Shown here in pieces: positions 8,618 to 11,717 of a stretch of DNA of 11,717 nt. The stretch lies in assembly GCA_900755985.1 (NCBI GenBank), contig CAAEIL010000014.1, positions 1 through 11,717 of the forward strand, in the 5' to 3' direction. Position 1 is the first letter of the stretch. Each line of letters begins with the position of its first letter. Position numbers and translations under genes: made by a program. The notes below the pieces were generated by a model that made no database searches, was not told where the DNA came from, and saw only the letters and a list, made by a program, of their open reading frames with translations. The stretch is from Bacteroidales bacterium. GTDB taxonomy: Bacteria; Bacteroidota; Bacteroidia; Bacteroidales; Muribaculaceae.

Positions 8618-8724
8618 TCCTGACTTTGACAATGGGTCACCCAAAATCACCGTTAAAAAATCGCTTTCTGGCTGTAAATCAGCGTATATCGGAAAATGCC
8701 ATCAGAAAGTTGTCAAAGTCAGGA
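8618..8724. repeat. 15-bp perfect inverted repeat with 77-nt spacer; candidate invertible segment or stem
   Basis: TCCTGACTTTGACAA (8618-8632) is exactly repeated in reverse complement at 8710-8724. The sequence outside the arms is also related: AATCCCT before the left arm and, read inward, TTAATC before the right. Inside the right arm, CAGAAAG (8703-8709) pairs with CTTTCTG (8664-8670). The spacer also holds the small palindromes GGGTCACCC and GCTG-taaat-CAGC. The right arm encodes the last residues of the minus-strand 81-residue gene; the left arm lies just beyond the small plus-strand peptide frame. Neither side has a T-tract, which argues against a simple intrinsic terminator. A tyrosine recombinase lies about 0.9 kb away, so a phase-variable switch is possible but unproven. 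Confidence 0.75.
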
Positions 8725-8947
8725 GATTAAACCGGTCAAATATCTTCTTGGACGGCTTTTTGACGCCCATCGGGATTGGAGCTCCCATCAGCGTCCGCAC
8801 CTCATCTATGCAGGGCGATGAATAGGGCATTTTCCCAAGTACATATTGCAGTTCGGTTTCTTCAAGGACGGTCAGTTGACAGTCCATATACAAGCGGCAG
8901 AGTTGCTCGGTTTCATGCAATGTCAGCGTAACATCATGCTCTTTCAT
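8702..8947 (-). CDS. Small protein coupled to ECF sigma factor, possibly a truncated anti-sigma-like partner (81 aa)
   Basis: Its ATG overlaps the sigma-factor TGA by 4 nt, so the two are translated together. The first 50 or so residues (L-C-R-L-Y-M-D-C-Q-L-T-V-L-E-E-T-E-L at about 17-34, then R-T-L-M-G) resemble the short N-terminal helical domain of proteins that follow ECF sigma factors in Bacteroidales. Those partners usually continue into a membrane helix. This one ends soon after a basic stretch (KKPSKK) in F-N-L-L-T-L-T-T-F, with no membrane segment. The last codons and stop come from one arm and the spacer of the 15-bp inverted repeat, so the native C-terminus may have been lost or switched. 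The family link is by pattern only. A soluble sigma regulator is the alternative. Confidence 0.65.
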   Translation of the reverse strand: MKEHDVTLTLHETEQLCRLYMDCQLTVLEETELQYVLGKMPYSSPCIDEVRTLMGAPIPMGVKKPSKKIFDRFNLLTLTTF

Positions 8948-9423
8948 CTGTCGAGTTGTTTATAATTGGCACGTATCTTTTTTCTTGCCCGGCTCATGTT
9001 CATTCTCACGGCTTCGACCGACATGCCGAGGGTTTCTGCGATAGCGTCATACTCCATACCGTCATGCGTGACAAGCGAATATATCCGCATCTGAATAACA
9101 GTGAGTCCGGTTGTAAGCAGCGATTCATACCTCTCCATATCCTCGAAAGAGAATGCCTTGACTTCCAGACGATTCGTATCGGTTTTATCCAATGGGAAAG
9201 TCTTGGGCTTGCGCAGTCTGTCGATACAGATATTGCGGAGTACGGCAAACAATTTGTTTCGAGCTTCGGTATCCGTCCCGACGCCTCCATCTCTCCAAAG
9301 ATTGAAGAAGGTGTCCTGCAAGGCATCTCTGGCATCCTCGTCGTTTTTGAGGAATCCCAGGGCGCTTCTGTGCAGCTTGTCGCGAAGTGCCAAGAATGAG
9401 GATGTAAGATTGTCTGTTTTCAT
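8944..9423 (-). CDS. ECF-type RNA polymerase sigma factor (sigma-70 family)
   Basis: At 159 residues it has the usual size and two-domain plan of an extracytoplasmic-function sigma factor. Region 2, for core binding and -10 recognition, is seen around residues 18-45 (A-L-G-F-L-K-N-D-E-D-A-R-D-A-L-Q-D-T-F-F, then N-L-W-R-D). Region 4, for -35 recognition, is the C-terminal helix-turn-helix with E-Y-D-A-I-A-E-T-L-G-M-S-V-E-A-V and then M-S-R-A-R-K-K-I-R. It directs polymerase to a small set of promoters, probably including its own. It shares an ATGA overlap with the 81-residue gene. The exported or outer-membrane genes often found after such pairs in Bacteroidales are absent, so its regulon is not visible here. 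It converges on the NRPS operon, and nothing shows that it controls it. Confidence 0.92.
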   Translation of the reverse strand: MKTDNLTSSFLALRDKLHRSALGFLKNDEDARDALQDTFFNLWRDGGVGTDTEARNKLFAVLRNICIDRLRKPKTFPLDKTDTNRLEVKAFSFEDMERYESLLTTGLTVIQMRIYSLVTHDGMEYDAIAETLGMSVEAVRMNMSRARKKIRANYKQLDR

Positions 9424-9431
9424 TGCTTACA

Positions 9432-9465
9432 CTATAAGATACGAAAAAACAGGCAAAACGTAACC
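9432..9465 (-). promoter_or_regulatory. Candidate ECF-sigma promoter, likely autoregulatory
   Basis: Read on the minus strand, GTTAC (9464-9460) lies 16 nt before CGTATCTTATAG (9443-9432), and the sigma-factor ATG follows at 9423. An A/T-rich tract with a run of six G and eight T lies just upstream (about 9468-9494). A -35-like GTTAC plus a -10-like CGTA at 16-nt spacing is the classic ECF layout, which suggests the sigma factor transcribes its own gene. The short gap to the ATG implies a very short leader. Confidence 0.55.
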
Positions 9466-9593
9466 GTCCCCCCAAAAAAAATTTTTCAAAAAAATCATAA
9501 AATTACAGCATTATAATGGATTAGCCAAAGTAAGGAACTCTAAAGAACTAAACGCAGGCGTATTCATGGCTGCCGGGTTGGGTGTAACTTCGC

Positions 9594-9627
9594 GATAGGA
9601 AGTCAGGTGACTTTCGGATAACCTATC
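9594..9627. promoter_or_regulatory. Nested palindrome upstream of the recombinase gene; possible operator or recombinase site
   Basis: A perfect inverted repeat AAGTCA-GG-TGACTT (9600-9613) sits inside a wider pair GATAGG (9594-9599) and CCTATC (9622-9627), ending 23 nt before the recombinase ATG. AAGTCAGG also occurs in the right arm of the 15-bp inverted repeat (8710-8724). The placement suits autoregulation or a recombinase binding site. No clear Bacteroidetes promoter boxes were found between here and the start codon. Confidence 0.4.
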
Positions 9628-9650
9628 AACCTCATATAAGTTAATGCATT

Positions 9651-10856
9651 ATGGCTTCGATAAAAGTAAAATTCAGACCCTCGCTTGTCGCGGGCCATGA
9701 GGGAACAATCTACTACCGGATTATCCACGAAAGGAAAGTAAGGCAGCTGCTGACCAACTATAAGGTTTACCCGGCAGAGTGGAACGAAAACCGCTCGATG
9801 GTGACGACAGTCCCCGGCAGCGAACGCAAATCCTACATACGTTCGATACGCGAACGTATATGCCGGGATGTGGAAAGGCTGACAAAGATAGACCGTAAAC
9901 TTAATGCCGACGGACTGTCATATTCAGCAAATGACGTGATTGACGAGTTCAACCGCTATTCAAACGAATATTCGCTGTTCAACTTCATGGAGAGAATTAT
10001 CATTAAGCTGAGAAATAACGGCAAAATCCGCACATCAGAGACATATCGCTCAGCACTCAACAGCTTCAGAAAATATCGCAACGACGAGGATATTATGCTC
10101 GACTGCATAAACTCCGAAGTGATGGAAGGTTACGAAGCATGGCACAAAAACCGGGGAGTGACACTCAACAGCATCTCCTTCTACACCCGCATACTTCGGG
10201 CGGTCTATAACCGTGCCGTCGAGGATGACATCATCGTGAACCGCACGCCATTCCGCCATGTCTACACCGGAGTGGACAAGACCGTAAAACGGGCACTGCC
10301 ATTGGCCGTTATCAAGAAAATCAAAGCACTGGACCTGTCATTGACACCGGCGTTGGACTACGCCCGCGACATGTTCATGATGAGCTTTTACCTTAGAGGA
10401 ATGAGCTTCATCGACATGGCGTTCCTGAAAAAGACCGACCTCCAGAACGGATATGTCATCTATCGGCGCCGCAAGACCGGCCAACAACTGATAATCGGGT
10501 GGACAAAAGAGATGCAGGTGATACTCGACAAATATCCCGAAAACAAAAGCGACTACCTGCTCCCGGTCATCCGCAATCGCGGTCTCAACGAACGATGCGT
10601 CTACCGCAACGTCGGCTACAACATCAACCGCAACCTCAAGCACATCGCCGCAATGGTCGGAGTCGGCATCTCGCTGACACTCTATGTCGCCCGTCACAGC
10701 TGGGCGTCCGCGGCCAGGGCCAAGGGCATCCCTATCAGCGTAATCTCCGAAGGCATGGGTCACGACAGCGAATCCACCACCCGCATCTACCTGGCAAGTC
10801 TCGACACCTCCGTCGTCGACCGCGCCAACGCCCTCATCCTCAAATCCCTAAAATGA
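9651..10856 (+). CDS. Tyrosine-type site-specific recombinase/integrase, Bacteroidetes type
   Basis: This 401-residue protein cuts and rejoins DNA at specific sites through a covalent 3'-phosphotyrosine. The N-terminus (about 1-75, I-K-V-K-F-R-P-S-L through Y-P-A-E-W-N) matches the arm-type DNA-binding domain of Bacteroidetes integrases. A SAM-like core-binding domain follows (about 110-205, F-N-F-M-E-R to V-N-R-T-P-F). The catalytic domain keeps R249 (L-R-G-M-S), K275 (R-R-R-K-T-G), the box Y345-V-A-R348-H349-S-W, H371 (M-G-H-D) and the nucleophile Y380 (R-I-Y-L-A). Tyr at 345 where many families have His is common in this Bacteroidetes group. The gene is full length with no frameshift. Relatives act as mobile-element integrases and as invertases for phase-variable loci; the sequence does not decide. 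No tRNA target or direct att repeats were seen nearby. Confidence 0.95.
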   Translation: MASIKVKFRPSLVAGHEGTIYYRIIHERKVRQLLTNYKVYPAEWNENRSMVTTVPGSERKSYIRSIRERICRDVERLTKIDRKLNADGLSYSANDVIDEFNRYSNEYSLFNFMERIIIKLRNNGKIRTSETYRSALNSFRKYRNDEDIMLDCINSEVMEGYEAWHKNRGVTLNSISFYTRILRAVYNRAVEDDIIVNRTPFRHVYTGVDKTVKRALPLAVIKKIKALDLSLTPALDYARDMFMMSFYLRGMSFIDMAFLKKTDLQNGYVIYRRRKTGQQLIIGWTKEMQVILDKYPENKSDYLLPVIRNRGLNERCVYRNVGYNINRNLKHIAAMVGVGISLTLYVARHSWASAARAKGIPISVISEGMGHDSESTTRIYLASLDTSVVDRANALILKSLK

Positions 10857-10908
10857 CTTTGTGTCTTGCCCCTGAATATTGCCCTTATTATATTCCCCTA
10901 AAAATATC

Positions 10909-10934
10909 GCCTCAGCACCAAAAGGTTCTGAGGC
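10909..10934. terminator. Hairpin after the recombinase gene, possible transcription terminator
   Basis: GCCTCAG (10909-10915) pairs with CTGAGGC (10928-10934), and ACC/GGT extends the stem around an AAAA loop. On the plus strand it is followed only by ATCATTGTTT. On the minus strand it is followed by GATATTTTTAG, a better T-tract, so it may stop minus-strand transcription at least as well. It begins 53 nt after the recombinase stop. Confidence 0.5.
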
Positions 10935-11000
10935 ATCATTGTTTGGCAAATCTACAAATTGCTGAGAGAGGGATTAGGGTAACTTATAAGTATATGTTAT

Positions 11001-11207
11001 TCAGCGACATTCCCACTTATTGCCATCGATGCCTTTTTGCGAACGAGGCAGTACCGAGCGAGAACTCTGACTGTCAATGTCACCTATGGCCGGCGTTTCG
11101 GATTCGCCACGTCTGAGCCGTACTTTCTTTACAAGGTCATCCGTTTTTAAACAAGCTCTAAGTCCCGTTATAGAGATTCGCCCCTCTTGCGCCGTAGCAC
11201 ACTCCAC
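11001..11207 (-). pseudogene. Remnant of an IS5-family-like transposase
   Basis: A minus-strand open stretch contains V-K-K-V-R-L-R-R-G-E-S-E-T-P, then I-G-D-I-D-S-Q-S-S-R-S (D45 at 11073-11075), then K-G-I-D-G-N-K. This resembles the part of IS5-family DDE transposases where a catalytic Asp sits in an I-D-S-Q-S-V-K-T motif, followed by G-x-D-G-x-K-K. In intact enzymes the chain goes on through K-G-R-K-R-H to the other catalytic residues. Here it stops at W-E-C-R, and no upstream N-terminal half is visible, so it is an inactive fragment. Only about 45 residues support the call; the first 15 or so (from a GTG at 11207) look unrelated. Confidence 0.55.
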
Positions 11208-11216
11208 CTCTTGCGC
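11183..11216. repeat. 10-bp direct repeat pair
   Basis: CCTCTTGCGC occurs at 11183-11192 and again at 11207-11216, 24 nt apart, at the start of the fragmentary transposase frame and just before the long inverted repeat. It looks like local duplication in decaying repeat DNA. No function is apparent. Confidence 0.5.
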
Positions 11217-11246
11217 GGCAGCCTACTTCTCCAAGACGCTGTAGCG

Positions 11247-11354
11247 CGGGGATGCGACTCCATAGTCGCATCGTGCTGCAAGGGAGGATGCTGTAATACA
11301 GATTGTACGCACCTCCCTGCGGTAGTGTGCGGCGACTATGGAGTCGCCGCCCCG
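11247..11354. repeat. 108-bp imperfect inverted repeat with two nested palindromes (REP/MITE-like)
   Basis: The arms start CGGGG (11247-11251) and end CCCCG (11350-11354) and match imperfectly over about 40 nt. Each arm carries its own palindrome: GATGCGACT-ccat-AGTCGCATC at 11251-11272, and GCGGCGACT-atgg-AGTCGCCGC at 11329-11350. The arms also pair through AGGGAGG and CCTCCCT, and the centre holds the small palindrome CTGTA-A-TACAG (11291-11301). Several positions differ between the arms, yet each inner stem stays fully paired, as expected of a structure kept as DNA or RNA hairpins. It resembles dispersed palindromic repeats. No open frame of note crosses it. Confidence 0.75.
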
Positions 11355-11461
11355 ACTGCCGCCCCTAAAAATCGTTTTATGCCCCAATATTAGTGTTTCT
11401 CAGCATTTCTGATTTTTTTGCTAAAAATCCACATAAGAGAAATTTATTTGAAAATATTGGT

Positions 11462-11469
11462 TATATTTG
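11462..11469 (+). promoter_or_regulatory. Possible Bacteroidetes -7 promoter element
   Basis: TATATTTG fits the Bacteroidetes -7 consensus TAnnTTTG and lies in A/T-rich DNA 99 nt before the ATG of the RHS fragment. The nearest upstream TTTG (11447-11450) is only 11 nt away, against the usual 19-21 nt for a -33 box, so this is a weak call. Confidence 0.3.
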
Positions 11470-11568
11470 TGAAGTAAAAAGAATCCGTTGCTCCCGAACA
11501 GTGATGTGCTGATGCGGCCGACATACCGAAGTTCCCCCTGAATCAATACATTTTTTAACCGAAAGACA

Positions 11569-11712
11569 ATGCCTGTGACTAATCCGAATTATCGTCAAGT
11601 CCCCCATTACCGCCACGCCGACTTCCAGGGCAACACGACGATGGTGACTGATTCAAATGGGAAAATTGAGCAACACACCGGTTATTATCCCTACGGCGAA
11701 CCCCGGCGCTGA
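11569..11712 (+). pseudogene. Fragment of an RHS-repeat protein (47 codons)
   Basis: The frame encodes H-Y-R-H-A-D-F-Q-G-N-T-T-M-V-T-D, then N-G-K-I-E-Q-H-T, and Y-Y-P-Y-G-E-P. This is the signature of RHS/YD-repeat proteins, where a D-x-x-G-x-x-x-x-V-x-D stretch leads to Y-x-P-Y-G just before the conserved end of the core shell. Full RHS proteins are many hundreds of residues long and carry a C-terminal toxin or other variable tip. Here an ATG lies only about 13 residues before the motif and a TGA follows P-R-R. Dropping one base in the CCCC run near the end (11700-11703) would open the frame to the window edge, so a frameshift is likely. It may be a decayed gene or a displaced tip cassette; the right edge cuts off the answer. 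Confidence 0.6.
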
Positions 11713-11717
11713 CCAAC

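Noticed and set aside
8632..8730. 32-codon plus-strand frame starting at the ATG in the left repeat arm
   Set aside because: It lies within the inverted repeat and overlaps the minus-strand gene end. It has no recognisable motif, and its length is within chance. It matters only as the tail sequence in the inversion hypothesis.
10499..11116. 205-codon plus-strand frame overlapping the recombinase gene and running past it
   Set aside because: It is a shifted frame of the recombinase catalytic domain. The translation is low-complexity, rich in R, Q, H and P, and the part beyond 10856 has no recognisable sequence.
11187..11393. 68-codon plus-strand frame across the long inverted repeat
   Set aside because: It is made up almost entirely of the palindromic repeat sequence and has no protein-like pattern.
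8446..11717. tRNA, att direct repeats or CRISPR array near the recombinase
   Set aside because: No cloverleaf, no long direct repeats flanking the recombinase and no regularly spaced repeats were seen. The repeats present are palindromes or short isolated pairs.

Overview
The window looks like a gut-type Bacteroidales chromosome, possibly Muribaculaceae. The tyrosine recombinase has the Bacteroidetes architecture (N-terminal arm-binding domain, Y-V-A-R-H-S-W catalytic box). The ECF sigma factor and its small partner sit behind a Bacteroidetes-style ECF promoter. Starts are preceded by A/T-rich sequence rather than strong Shine-Dalgarno sites. The taxonomic call is inference from gene style; nothing in the window fixes the species.

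Left block (1-8445, + strand): a compact biosynthetic operon, entered from outside the window. It holds the 3' end of a protein that appears to fuse a MATE-type exporter to an RsbW/SpoIIAB-like ATPase domain, a 2420-residue nonribosomal peptide synthetase (C-A-T-C-A-T-reductase), and an Sfp-type phosphopantetheinyl transferase whose start overlaps the synthetase stop by 4 nt. Together these would activate two amino acids, cap the first at its N-terminus, release the chain reductively as a dipeptide aldehyde or alcohol, prime the carrier domains, and possibly export the product. This resembles the gut-bacterial NRPS pathways known to release protease-inhibiting peptide aldehydes. The product here is a prediction.

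Middle block (8446-9650): a repeat-rich gap with a possible 35-residue hydrophobic peptide gene, a 10-bp and a 15-bp inverted repeat, then a minus-strand pair (ECF sigma factor and an 81-residue protein) converging on the operon. One arm of the 15-bp repeat forms the 3' end of the 81-residue gene. That gene looks short for an anti-sigma-like partner because it has no membrane segment.

Right block (9651-11717): an intact tyrosine site-specific recombinase, then about 700 bp with no intact gene. This holds a hairpin, a minus-strand fragment resembling an IS5-family transposase, a 108-bp imperfect inverted repeat with two nested palindromes, a possible promoter, and a 47-codon fragment of an RHS-repeat protein that stops just before the window edge. 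It reads as accessory DNA worn by recombination.

The most interesting points are the predicted N-capped peptide-aldehyde pathway with a sensor-fused exporter, and the possibility that the recombinase acts on the 15-bp inverted repeat. On paper, inverting that segment replaces the end of the 81-residue protein with a 49-residue open tail.
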